From the NCBI GenBank assembly GCA_050735975.1, contig JBOHVS010000151.1, positions 1-13,239 of the forward strand: a stretch of DNA of 13,239 nucleotides, written 5' to 3'. The notes under the pieces are model-generated. The model worked only from the letters and a program-made list of their open reading frames with translations, was not told the origin of the DNA and searched no databases. The stretch is from DATMBL01 sp050735975. GTDB lineage: Bacteria; Desulfobacterota; Binatia; UBA9968. Each line of letters opens with the position of its first letter. The first letter of the stretch is position 1. Below are positions 6,691-13,239 of this stretch, in pieces. The translations under genes were made by a program, and so were the position numbers.

Positions 6691-6703
6691 CGGGAGGGAT
6701 AGA

Positions 6704-7942
6704 ATGCTACGTAAACCGAAAATCATCTTTTTAATCGTCTTGAGAGGAGCTGTTCTGGGGGCGGCGCTGATATGGTTCAGCGGGTGCGAGAGCGGTGCAG
6801 CCCCTGAAGCCCGCAAGGAGAACCAGCAGGAGGCAAGTCCCGGGCACGATCGCGCCGGCAAACCCGACGAGCACCAAAAAGAGCAAGCTGTGCGCCTGAG
6901 CGAAGCCGAAAAGAAGGAATTCGGCATTGAGGTTGGCACAGCGGGACCCGGAAATCTAAAGCTGTACGTCACCCTGCCCGGGGAAATCGTACTCAATGCC
7001 GACCGGCGCGTCCATATCGTGCCGCGTGTGGCCGGTGTCGTGCAGCAGGTGCGTAAAACGCTCGGTGATCAGGTGCGCGCCGGCGAGATCATGGCGGTGC
7101 TGGAGAGCCGTGATTTGGCTGATATGAAGTCCGCGTATTTAGCCGCCAATGAGCGGGTGGTGTTGGCGGAGGTTACTTTTAAACGCGAGGAGAATTTGTG
7201 GAAGAAAAAAATAGCCGCGGAGCAGGACTATCTGCAGGCGAAACAAGCACTGGCGGAAGCAAAGATCGAGCTTCGATCCGCGGAGCAGAAACTCCATGCG
7301 CTGGGATTCTCCCACGAGCATATGGCCCAGTTGCCCACTCAGCCCGGCGCGTCCTTCACGCGGTATACCATCACGGCGCCGTTCGACGGCGCGGTGATCG
7401 AGAAACACATCACGCTAGGCGAAGTGCTCAAAGATGATTCGACGGCTTTTGTTGTTGCCGACCTGCGTTCGGTCTGGGTGGATCTGCGCGTCTACCAGAA
7501 GGAATTGCCGTTTGTGCGCCGGGGCCAACCGGTGGTCCTCTCCGCCGGCCGGGGCATTCCCGATATCCAGGGAAAAATCTCCTACGTGGGGCCCCTGGTC
7601 GGCGAACAGACCCGCACCGCGCTGGCACGAGTGGTGCTCCCTAACCCGGACGGACAATGGAGACCCGGCCTTTTCGTCACCGGGACGATCGTCGTGGAGA
7701 ATGTCGACACGCGGCTTCTAATCCCCAAGAGCGCGCTCCAGACGATTGAGGAACGTCCGGCCGTCTTTGTAGAAACGGCGGAAGGGGTGAAGCCCCGCCA
7801 TGTAACCCTCGGACGGAGCAACGACACGCATATTGAGATCACCTCGGGTCTCTCGGCGGGTGAGCGGTATGTGACGCGTGGCACCTTTACCGTGAAAGCC
7901 CAATTGTCCAAGGGTGCTTTCGGCGGTGGCCACGGCCATTAA
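6704..7942 (+). CDS. CusB/CzcB-family periplasmic membrane fusion lipoprotein
   Basis: The periplasmic adaptor that links the pump to the outer-membrane channel, 412 residues. ATG 6704 follows GGGAGGG. The signal peptide ends in a lipobox (WFSGC), so it is a lipoprotein anchored in the inner membrane. The barrel-sandwich hybrid begins at HIVPRVAGVVQQVRKTLGD, the helical hairpin spans roughly residues 140-205 (KSAYLAANERV to EQKLHALG), and the second half of the barrel is SFTRYTITAPFDGAVIEKH. The beta-barrel and proximal domains follow (TRLLIPKSALQTIEE). The C-terminus GGGHGH is a small His cluster that could bind a divalent ion. The methionine-type N-terminal site of E. coli CusB is not obvious, which slightly favours a CzcB-like substrate. 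The pump gene starts 17 bases downstream. Confidence 0.93.
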   Translation: MLRKPKIIFLIVLRGAVLGAALIWFSGCESGAAPEARKENQQEASPGHDRAGKPDEHQKEQAVRLSEAEKKEFGIEVGTAGPGNLKLYVTLPGEIVLNADRRVHIVPRVAGVVQQVRKTLGDQVRAGEIMAVLESRDLADMKSAYLAANERVVLAEVTFKREENLWKKKIAAEQDYLQAKQALAEAKIELRSAEQKLHALGFSHEHMAQLPTQPGASFTRYTITAPFDGAVIEKHITLGEVLKDDSTAFVVADLRSVWVDLRVYQKELPFVRRGQPVVLSAGRGIPDIQGKISYVGPLVGEQTRTALARVVLPNPDGQWRPGLFVTGTIVVENVDTRLLIPKSALQTIEERPAVFVETAEGVKPRHVTLGRSNDTHIEITSGLSAGERYVTRGTFTVKAQLSKGAFGGGHGH

Positions 7943-7959
7943 AGAGGAGGAAGGAAGCG

Positions 7960-10900
7960 GTGCAGCAACTCATCCAGTTTGCGCTACGGAGCCGCCTGTT
8001 GATCATAATCCTGGGAATTTTAGTCCTGGCAGGCGGCTATTACAGCTACCGTCAACTGCCGGTTGACGCTTTTCCGGATGTCACACCTACCCTCGTTCAG
8101 GTCTTTACCGAGACGGAAGGCTTGGCGCCGGAGGAGGTCGAAAAATACATCACATATCCTGTTGAAGTGGCTATGAATGGACTTCCCGATCTCAAGGAGA
8201 TCCGCTCTGTGTCGAACTTCGGGTTATCGGTGGTGAACATCTATTTTGAAGACGGCACGGACATCTATTTTGCCCGCCAACTCGTGAATGAGCGGCTGCA
8301 ACTTGCTCGTGAAGAGATTCCGGAAGGATTCGGGGAGCCTGAGATGGGACCCATCACAACCGGCTTGGGCCAGATACTCTTTTACGTTGTGGAAGACGAG
8401 ACCGGCAAGCGTAGCCCGCAGGAGATGCGCCAGATTCAAGACTGGCTGATCAAATTCAATCTACAGACGGTCCCCGGGGTAACCGAGGTGCTTTCCCTGG
8501 GAGGAGAGGTCAAGCAATTCCAGTTGCTTGTCCGTCCCGCCGATTTGCTTCGCTATGATCTGGCGCTGCGCGATGTCGTGGAGGCCGTCAAGGCGAATAA
8601 TTCGAACGTCGGAGCCCAGTACATAGTCAAAAATGCCGAAATGTACCTCGTCCGTTCGGTTGGTCTTGCAGAAAAAGTCGCGGACCTCGAGCGCATTGTC
8701 CTGAAAGCGCTTAACGGCACCCCCATTTTCCTGAACCAGGTTGCGGACGTGGACATTGGCGGGGAGATTCGCCAGGGGCTTGCAACTATGGACGGCAAGG
8801 GGGAAGCCGTGGTCGGCATGGTCCTGAAACTCATCGGCACCAACACGTCGAAGGTTATCGAAGCGGTGAGGCAGCGAATGGCGGAGATCAACCGCCTCCT
8901 GCCGCCGGGAGTTAGAGTGACAACCTACTACGATCAGGCCACCCTTGTAGCTCAGGTAGTCCACACAGTGACCAAGGCACTGTATGAAGCGGTCATCCTC
9001 GTTGTGTTAATCCAGCTCCTGCTGCTGGGCGGACTGCGCCCGAGCTTTGTCGTTCTTGCGGCTATTCCTTTCTCGCTCGCCTTTGCCTTTCTTCTCATGC
9101 AGTATTTCGGGATCTCCGCCAATCTGATGTCGCTCGGCGGGCTGGCAATCGCCTTGGGATTGCTTGTGGACGGCGCTGTGGTGATGGTGGAAAACGTGGA
9201 TCGCATGCTGCGCCAGGGGGATCCAGCGGAACCGCTCATCCATGTTGTAAGGCGGGCCTGCTCGGAAGTGGCGCGTCCCATCGTCTTTTCACTGCTCATT
9301 ATCGTAATCGTCTTTTTGCCTCTATTCACCCTTCAGGGGGTTGAAGGCAAGACTTTCAGACCCCTGGCGCAAACAATGGCCATCGCCATGTTCGGCTCCT
9401 TGATCTTTGCCGTCATGCTGGTGCCGGTGTTGAGCAGCTTCTTGATGCGGCGGCCCCGCCACGGCGGCTCGGAACACAGCGAATTTATTGTCTTGCGCTG
9501 GCTCATTGCGGGTTACCGCCCTATCGTCTCGTTCTTCGTCCGCTCGCCTCAGGCAGCCATCGGACTTGCCATAGGCCTTCTTGTCATCGGAGCGGCTCTG
9601 TTTATGCAGTTGGGTTCCGAATTCGTGCCAAGACTCAACGAAGGGGATTTGCTGGTGCGGGCGACGATGGCTCCTTCAATCTCGCTGGAAGAAGCCCGTG
9701 AGACTATGACGCGCTTTGAACGCCGCCTTATGTCGCGGTTTCCTGAAGTAAGCCGGGTTGTGACGCGAGTAGGGCGCGGCGAGGTCGGCGCCCACGCCGA
9801 CCCGGTGAATTCCGCCGAAGCCTTTGTCGGCTTGAAACCCAAAGAAGAGTGGCAGACGGCGACGACACTCGACGAGCTGTACGCGCAAATGGGTGAAGCG
9901 TTCGAAGATTTTCCCGGCGTGCAGTTCAACTTCACCCAGCCGATCGCGGCTGCCGTCGATGAGCTGCTTACCGGCATCAAGGCGGAGTTGGCGATCAAAA
10001 TTTTCGGACCCGACATGGAGGTGCTGAAGGAAAAGGCGGAAGAAATCGAAGCGGTCCTCCGCACCGTGCCCGGCGCAGCGGATGTGCAGAAGGATCAGGT
10101 CACTGGGACACCGCAACTGCGTATTACCATGAATCGGCAAGCGCTGTCGCGCTATGGCATCAATGTCGAGGACGCGCAGAAAATCATCCGCACCGCCGTG
10201 GGGGGAGAGAGGGCCGGACAGATCTTCGAGGGAATTCCTCGGTTCGACATACTGGTCCGCTACGCGCCGGAGAGCCGCAGCAGCGCTGAAGTCATCAGGA
10301 ACATTCTCGTACACGCCCCCGGCGGAACCACGGTGCCTCTGGCTGACCTAGCGACGATCGAAGAGATCGTCGGACCGCGCCAGATCACGCGGGAAAATGC
10401 TCAGCGCTTTATCACCGTGCAGTGCAACGTGCGTGGCCGCGATATCGGGTCCTTCGTTGAAGATGCACAGCGTGCCATAGATACAAAGGTAAAACTGCCT
10501 CCCGGTTACCTTGTGAGCTGGGGCGGCCAGTTTCAGTTGCAACAGGAAGCCAACAAACGCCTAGCCCTTGTTATTCCGATTACACTGCTGATCGTTTTCT
10601 TGCTTCTCTATTCAACTTTCAATTCGTTGAAAAACTCCCTCCTGATACTTCTTAATATTCCGCTGGCGCTCGTTGGTGGCGTTGCCGGTTTGTGGTTAAC
10701 CGGACAGAACCTCTCCGTCCCCGCGTCGGTGGGCTTCATCGCCCTGTTCGGGATCGCCCTCGCCAACGGCATGGTCCTGGTTACCTACCTTAACCAGTTA
10801 CTCCAGGAGGGTGTTCCTATACTCGAAACCTCTATCCGCGGAGCTTGCCTCAGAGTGCGCCCCGTGTTGATGACGGCATCGGCTGCCGGCCTTGGACTGG

Positions 10901-11079
10901 TCCCTATGGTTCTTTCTCACGGGACCGGAAGTGAAGTCCAAAGGCCCCTTGCAACGGTTGTTATAGGCGGTCTGGTAACCGCCACTATCTTGACCCTACT
11001 GGTCATTCCGGCGCTCTACAGATGGTTTGCAATTATCCCTGAACGGGAGGTCCCCCCAATGGATGGCGAAAGGAGATGA
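7960..11079 (+). CDS. CusA/CzcA-family heavy-metal RND efflux pump
   Basis: The proton-driven inner-membrane pump of the operon, 1039 residues, full length for heavy-metal RND proteins. It begins VQQLIQFALRSRLLIII with the first helix and the family porter motif YRQLPVDAFPDVTPTLVQV. The fourth helix holds LGLLVDGAVVMVEN with Asp404, at the place of the essential proton-carrying Asp of CusA/CzcA. The second half starts near SEFVPRLNEGDLLV and repeats the fold, ending with four helices including FIALFGIALANGMVLV. The fourth-helix motif is intermediate: it lacks the DFG start of typical CzcA types, and it has DGAVVMVEN where the Cu/Ag type has DAAIVMIEN, so the metal is unresolved. GTG 7960 is supported by AGGAGGAAGGA just upstream. 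The ribosome binding site of the P-II-like remnant overlaps the 3' end. Confidence 0.95.
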   Translation: MQQLIQFALRSRLLIIILGILVLAGGYYSYRQLPVDAFPDVTPTLVQVFTETEGLAPEEVEKYITYPVEVAMNGLPDLKEIRSVSNFGLSVVNIYFEDGTDIYFARQLVNERLQLAREEIPEGFGEPEMGPITTGLGQILFYVVEDETGKRSPQEMRQIQDWLIKFNLQTVPGVTEVLSLGGEVKQFQLLVRPADLLRYDLALRDVVEAVKANNSNVGAQYIVKNAEMYLVRSVGLAEKVADLERIVLKALNGTPIFLNQVADVDIGGEIRQGLATMDGKGEAVVGMVLKLIGTNTSKVIEAVRQRMAEINRLLPPGVRVTTYYDQATLVAQVVHTVTKALYEAVILVVLIQLLLLGGLRPSFVVLAAIPFSLAFAFLLMQYFGISANLMSLGGLAIALGLLVDGAVVMVENVDRMLRQGDPAEPLIHVVRRACSEVARPIVFSLLIIVIVFLPLFTLQGVEGKTFRPLAQTMAIAMFGSLIFAVMLVPVLSSFLMRRPRHGGSEHSEFIVLRWLIAGYRPIVSFFVRSPQAAIGLAIGLLVIGAALFMQLGSEFVPRLNEGDLLVRATMAPSISLEEARETMTRFERRLMSRFPEVSRVVTRVGRGEVGAHADPVNSAEAFVGLKPKEEWQTATTLDELYAQMGEAFEDFPGVQFNFTQPIAAAVDELLTGIKAELAIKIFGPDMEVLKEKAEEIEAVLRTVPGAADVQKDQVTGTPQLRITMNRQALSRYGINVEDAQKIIRTAVGGERAGQIFEGIPRFDILVRYAPESRSSAEVIRNILVHAPGGTTVPLADLATIEEIVGPRQITRENAQRFITVQCNVRGRDIGSFVEDAQRAIDTKVKLPPGYLVSWGGQFQLQQEANKRLALVIPITLLIVFLLLYSTFNSLKNSLLILLNIPLALVGGVAGLWLTGQNLSVPASVGFIALFGIALANGMVLVTYLNQLLQEGVPILETSIRGACLRVRPVLMTASAAGLGLVPMVLSHGTGSEVQRPLATVVIGGLVTATILTLLVIPALYRWFAIIPEREVPPMDGERR

Positions 11080-11083
11080 GCTT

Positions 11084-11395
11084 ATGAAAGAAATCAAAGC
11101 TTACATTAAGCCCCTTAAACTATCCGAAGTACGTTAGAGCGTAGTCGACGCGCGGGGATTTGGCCGTGGCAGAGCCAAGGACGCCTGCAGCGCATTGTGC
11201 AGGATCTGGTGGATTACCTGCCCGCGCGTGAGGATCGAGATCGTTTGTAGAGATGATCTTGCCGAGGAAATCGTCACGACGATTGAACGGGTGGCGCACT
11301 CTGGGTTGAAGGGCGACGGGAAAATTTATGTGTCGTCGATCGAACAGGCGGTCCGCATCAGTACCGGGGAACGGAGAGAAGGCCGAATGGAATGA
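11084..11395 (+). pseudogene. P-II-like (GlnB superfamily) protein, degraded
   Basis: A good ribosome binding site (AAGGAGAT) and ATG 11084 begin MKEIKAYIKPLKLSEVR, the classic P-II N-terminus, but TAG follows at 11135-11137. The same frame resumes with SVVDARGFGRGRAKDA, skipping about a dozen residues that P-II proteins have before this strand. Between about 11185 and 11221 the family sequence lies in another frame (RIVQDLVDYLP), then the first frame continues with PRVRIEIVCRDDLAEEIV and DGKIYVSSIEQAVRISTGE to the stop. So there is one deletion with a nonsense codon and two compensating frameshifts. P-II-like proteins encoded after metal RND pumps are a family I recognise; they may sense or bind metal. 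This copy is unlikely to be functional unless the sequence has errors. Confidence 0.8.
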
Positions 11396-11480
11396 TCCGG
11401 TGGCGCGCGTGCATCGCGGCGAACTCCGGGAGGTATGATTAAATGGCATATGACAGATAGCTAATGGCCATGACCCATAA

Positions 11481-11498
11481 AGCTATAAGCCATAAGCT
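11481..11498. repeat. Short dispersed repeat AGCTATAAGCCATAAGCT
   Basis: This AT-rich unit shares the 11-mer GCTATAAGCCA with 4099-4109, and its second half is the reverse complement of AGCTTATGGC at 4070-4079. Related GATAGCTGATA text also lies at 3402-3412. All copies are in gaps or just before gene starts. They look like fragments of a low-complexity intergenic repeat family. Confidence 0.45.
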
Positions 11499-11517
11499 GT
11501 GGCGCTTAAGCGGAAGA

Positions 11518-11742
11518 ATGACGGAGCACAAATACCGCGGTTATCTAATCCAAGTTGAAGCGATCCAGACCTGGAGCTCCGAGTACTGGGAAGGAAGAGC
11601 CTATATTCACCACAGCGAGCATGGAAGCTTCCGAAGTATGCCACTTTATGGACCCTTTAATAGGTTTAAAACGAAAGAGGAAGCTGAGGGCCACATCTTG
11701 GATGAAGCTAAGAAATGGGTGGATGAACAAATCGGTTCCTAA
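11518..11742 (+). CDS. Small hypothetical protein
   Basis: Starting at ATG 11518 gives 74 residues, MTEHKYRGYLIQVEAIQTW and on to AEGHILDEAKKWVDEQIGS. The frame extends upstream to ATG 11464, but that part lies over the AGCTATAAGCC repeat and encodes low-quality sequence, so the inner start is preferred. The pattern, a small beta-sheet (YRGYLIQVEA, SEYWEGRAYIHH) followed by a final helix ending in KKWVDEQ, recalls short soluble proteins of unknown function that carry this kind of C-terminal WID/WVD helix. No function can be given. The ribosome binding site is weak (CGGAAG). It is separated from both neighbours by gaps of more than 100 bases. Confidence 0.6.
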   Translation: MTEHKYRGYLIQVEAIQTWSSEYWEGRAYIHHSEHGSFRSMPLYGPFNRFKTKEEAEGHILDEAKKWVDEQIGS

Positions 11743-11756
11743 AGCTCCGAGAGCTT
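11742..11756 (+). terminator. Weak hairpin after the small hypothetical gene
   Basis: AAGCTC and GAGCTT pair perfectly around the loop CGA, immediately at the stop codon, and are followed by ATGATTTTCC. The stem is only six base pairs and the T tract is short and late, so this is a poor intrinsic terminator at best. Confidence 0.3.
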
Positions 11757-11872
11757 ATGATTTTCCTGAAACCCGTTTAATGGCGGATGTGATTGGCATT
11801 GCCGCGCCGTGCACGTTTTGACTGCTGTTTGAGATAGCTTTGTATGTTGATTTCGCCACAAATCCAGACTAA

Positions 11873-11922
11873 TTTCCAAGCTATTGCTGCAACCGGTTGC
11901 GTTTTCAGTCGCAGAGTCTGGA
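11873..11922 (+). promoter_or_regulatory. Structured leader directly upstream of the ArsM-like gene
   Basis: TCCAGACT (11873-11880) and AGTCTGGA (11915-11922) are perfect 8-base inverted repeats. They enclose a nested 12-base palindrome, GCAACCGGTTGC (11889-11900). The structure ends two bases before the ribosome binding site (AAGGAGG, 11925-11931), so it could control translation as an RNA, or the palindrome could be a repressor site. No known riboswitch class is recognised and no regulator is encoded nearby. Confidence 0.4.
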
Positions 11923-11938
11923 ATAAGGAGGTGCCTCT

Positions 11939-12724
11939 ATGGCGCTGGCGTGTCCCGTAGATTTTGATACGCAACGTCTACAAAGCGAGATCATGAGCAT
12001 TTATGGCCGCGTGGCAAGCGATCCGAACGGCGACTTTCATTTCCACCGCGGCCCGCATTACGCCGCGGAGTTCCTAGGCTACAACTTGGATGACTTGCTG
12101 GCTTTACCTCAGGAGACGGCGGCTTCCTTCGCCGGTATTGGGAACCCGCACCGGATTGGGCCCATATCGCCCGGTGAGAACGTGCTCGACATAGGATGTG
12201 GCGCGGGAATGGATCTTTTCCTGGCCGCCAAAAAAGTAGGCCAAACAGGAAAGGCGATCGGGGTTGACATGACGTCCTCGATGGTCGAAAGGGCCCGCGC
12301 AGGAGCCAGAGGGGCGGGTCTGTCAAACGTGGAGATCCGGGAAGGGGAGGCCGAAGCGCTCACTGTTGAGGACAGCAGCATCGACGTGGTCATCTCGAAT
12401 GGTGTATTGAATCTCACGCCCGACAAGATCAAGGCGTTTCGAGAGGTCGCCCGAGTGCTGCGGCCGGCCGGTCGGCTCTATCTCGCCGATATAATAATCG
12501 GCACCGAACTCTCGGAAGCGGCAAGGAAAGACATCGACCTCTGGACCGGCTGAATTGCCGGGGCTCTGTTGGAAACAGAGCTGATCGATGTGCTTAAAAT
12601 GGTTGGACTGGGAGAGGCTCGTGTGACCGATCATTTTGATTGCTTTCGCGGAACCTCGAAAGAATCTGTTGCAAGGAAATTCGGCGTTCAAGGCGTAAAC
12701 GTCTATGCGCGACGCGAAGTCTAG
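11939..12724 (+). CDS. arsM: ArsM-like SAM methyltransferase, probable selenoprotein (Sec at TGA 12551-12553)
   Basis: Reading TGA 12551-12553 as selenocysteine gives 261 residues with U205. The N-terminus has ACPVDFD and FHFHRGPHYAAEFLGY. Motif I is VLDIGCGAGMD (82-92), with D110 for SAM binding. The arsenite methyltransferase features continue with VISNGVLNLTPDK and RLYLADI. At DLWTG-U-IAGALL the family has Cys (WxxCIAGA), one of the conserved arsenic-binding cysteines. After the TGA the frame stays open for 56 undamaged codons, including FDCFRGTS with the next conserved Cys (235) and the ending VNVYARREV. A perfect hairpin at 12563-12581 fits a SECIS element. AAGGAGGT supports ATG 11939. 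ArsM methylates As(III); this shorter branch might have another substrate. It converges with an ArsI-like gene, which supports an arsenic role. Confidence 0.85.
12563..12581 (+). promoter_or_regulatory. Bacterial SECIS element of the ArsM-like gene
   Basis: GCTCTGTT (12563-12570) and AACAGAGC (12574-12581) form a perfect 8-bp stem, extendable by one G-U pair, with loop GGA. The first loop G is separated from the TGA at 12551-12553 by 17 bases. Stem length, loop size, leading loop G and spacing all meet the bacterial SECIS consensus. The identical geometry in the TlpA-like gene strengthens both. Confidence 0.8.
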
Positions 12725-12742
12725 CTGAGGAAGACGGAGCAT

Positions 12743-12763
12743 CGCGCAAAGACGCAAAGCGCG
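12743..12763. repeat. Short CGCAAAG-type repeat between convergent genes
   Basis: The stretch contains the unit GCAAAG twice, seven bases apart, bounded by CGCGC and GCGCG, so it can also form a small hairpin with an 11-base loop. Similar CGCAAAGACGCAAAG text is, from memory, a common low-complexity intergenic repeat in environmental bacterial genomes. It lies in the 107-base gap between the convergent arsM-like and arsI-like genes and may help end transcription, although no T tract is present. Confidence 0.35.
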
Positions 12764-12831
12764 CCAAGCAATGGAGCGAAATAAGCGAAACCAGGTGGAG
12801 ATCTCGTCAAAAGGCCGCTAACGCGTGCTCT

Positions 12832-13239
12832 TTATTGCCGACAACATGCCTCTTGTGGCGAATTGTGCCCCTGCTGGGTTGTAAGGTCCGGCTGAGTGTC
12901 TTGAACTTTAACGGTGAAGATCTCCCACCGGTAGCCGTCCGGATCGGTGATCCAGGTCTTATCCTGTAAAGCAAAGCAGCAATCCACGTTCATCTCATCG
13001 GTCGTGATAAGCCCCGCCGCCCGCAGCCGCTCCTTGGCCGCGAGAACCTCGGCCGTGCTTGAGACTTCTATGCCGAGGTGGTTCAAGGCGCCGCGGCCGT
13101 CGATTTTGGGATGATAATTGAGCGTGAGATTCAGCGGCGGCTCCGCGATGTCGAACTTTGCATATCCCGGTTTCCACTTCACCGGTTCGGCGCCGAACGC
13201 CGCGCGGTAAAATTCTACCGAGCGATTCACATCGGTGAC
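12832..13239 (-). CDS. arsI: ArsI/CadI-family VOC protein (C-As lyase-like), 5' partial
   Basis: The frame runs off the right edge; the visible end reads VTDVNRSVEFYRAAFGAEP, so the N-terminus, including the first iron ligand, lies outside the window. This is the vicinal-oxygen-chelate fold. KWKPGYAKFDIAEPPLNL, NHLGIEV (His ligand), the vicinal cysteines in DCCFALQDK and WEIFTV (Glu ligand) match ArsI, the Fe(II) dioxygenase that splits the carbon-arsenic bond of trivalent organoarsenicals, and its relative CadI. The CC pair is the organoarsenic-binding site in ArsI. The C-terminus adds a short tail ending EACCRQ with a second Cys pair. It faces the ArsM-like gene tail to tail. ArsI and CadI are hard to separate by eye; the neighbour favours ArsI. 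Confidence 0.85.
   Translation of the reverse strand, partial: VTDVNRSVEFYRAAFGAEPVKWKPGYAKFDIAEPPLNLTLNYHPKIDGRGALNHLGIEVSSTAEVLAAKERLRAAGLITTDEMNVDCCFALQDKTWITDPDGYRWEIFTVKVQDTQPDLTTQQGHNSPQEACCRQ

Noticed and set aside
8461..10314. Several long minus-strand frames inside the RND pump gene
   Set aside because: They are antisense shadows of a continuous, well-recognised coding sequence.
11135..11137. TAG in the P-II-like gene as another recoded Sec or pyrrolysine codon
   Set aside because: The family has no Cys at this position, about a dozen residues are missing at the same place and further frameshifts follow, so it is gene decay.
1..13239. CRISPR arrays, tRNA or rRNA genes, insertion-sequence ends or transposase genes
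   Set aside because: No regularly spaced repeats, RNA gene signatures or transposase-like frames were seen on either strand.

Overview
The window looks like a metal and metalloid detoxification region from a Gram-negative, moderately GC-rich and probably uncultured environmental bacterium. It encodes lipoproteins, a TolC-type outer-membrane channel and an RND pump, so there is an outer membrane. The phylum cannot be fixed from this stretch.

Layout from left to right: the last codons of one PhnE-like ABC permease and a complete second one (3-925); a Met/Gly-rich secreted protein (1255-1572); a small class I SAM methyltransferase (1739-2359); a broken TlpA/redoxin-like gene (2424-2921); a YnfA-family membrane protein (3036-3371); a short cation diffusion facilitator (CDF) transporter (3422-4054); a PCYCGC-motif lipoprotein (4131-4580); the remains of a second CDF gene (4619-4791); a His-rich secreted protein (4812-5147); a complete heavy-metal RND efflux operon (outer-membrane channel, membrane fusion protein, pump; 5311-11079); a degraded P-II-like gene (11084-11395); a small hypothetical protein (11518-11742); an ArsM-like methyltransferase (11939-12724); and, on the minus strand, an ArsI/CadI-like VOC protein cut by the window edge (12832-13239).

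The most notable observation is a shared pattern in three genes. In each, a stop codon sits exactly where the protein family has a functional cysteine, the coding frame continues past it with family-like sequence, and a short perfect hairpin with G in the first two loop positions follows at the spacing expected of a bacterial SECIS element. The PCYCGC protein (TGA at 4443) and the ArsM-like protein (TGA at 12551) look like intact selenoproteins of 149 and 261 residues; a standard gene caller would truncate both. The TlpA-like gene has TAA (2618) instead of TGA at the first position of its CxxC site, keeps a perfect SECIS-like hairpin, and carries two frameshifts. It reads as a decayed or mis-sequenced selenoprotein gene.

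Taken together the genes suggest a cell that exports divalent metals through the RND system and CDF protein, binds metals outside the inner membrane with Met-, His- and Cys-rich proteins, and methylates and demethylates arsenic. Selenocysteine would replace cysteine at metal-binding or redox positions. Several decayed genes (TlpA-like, CDF remnant, P-II-like) and short dispersed repeats suggest a rearranging accessory region.
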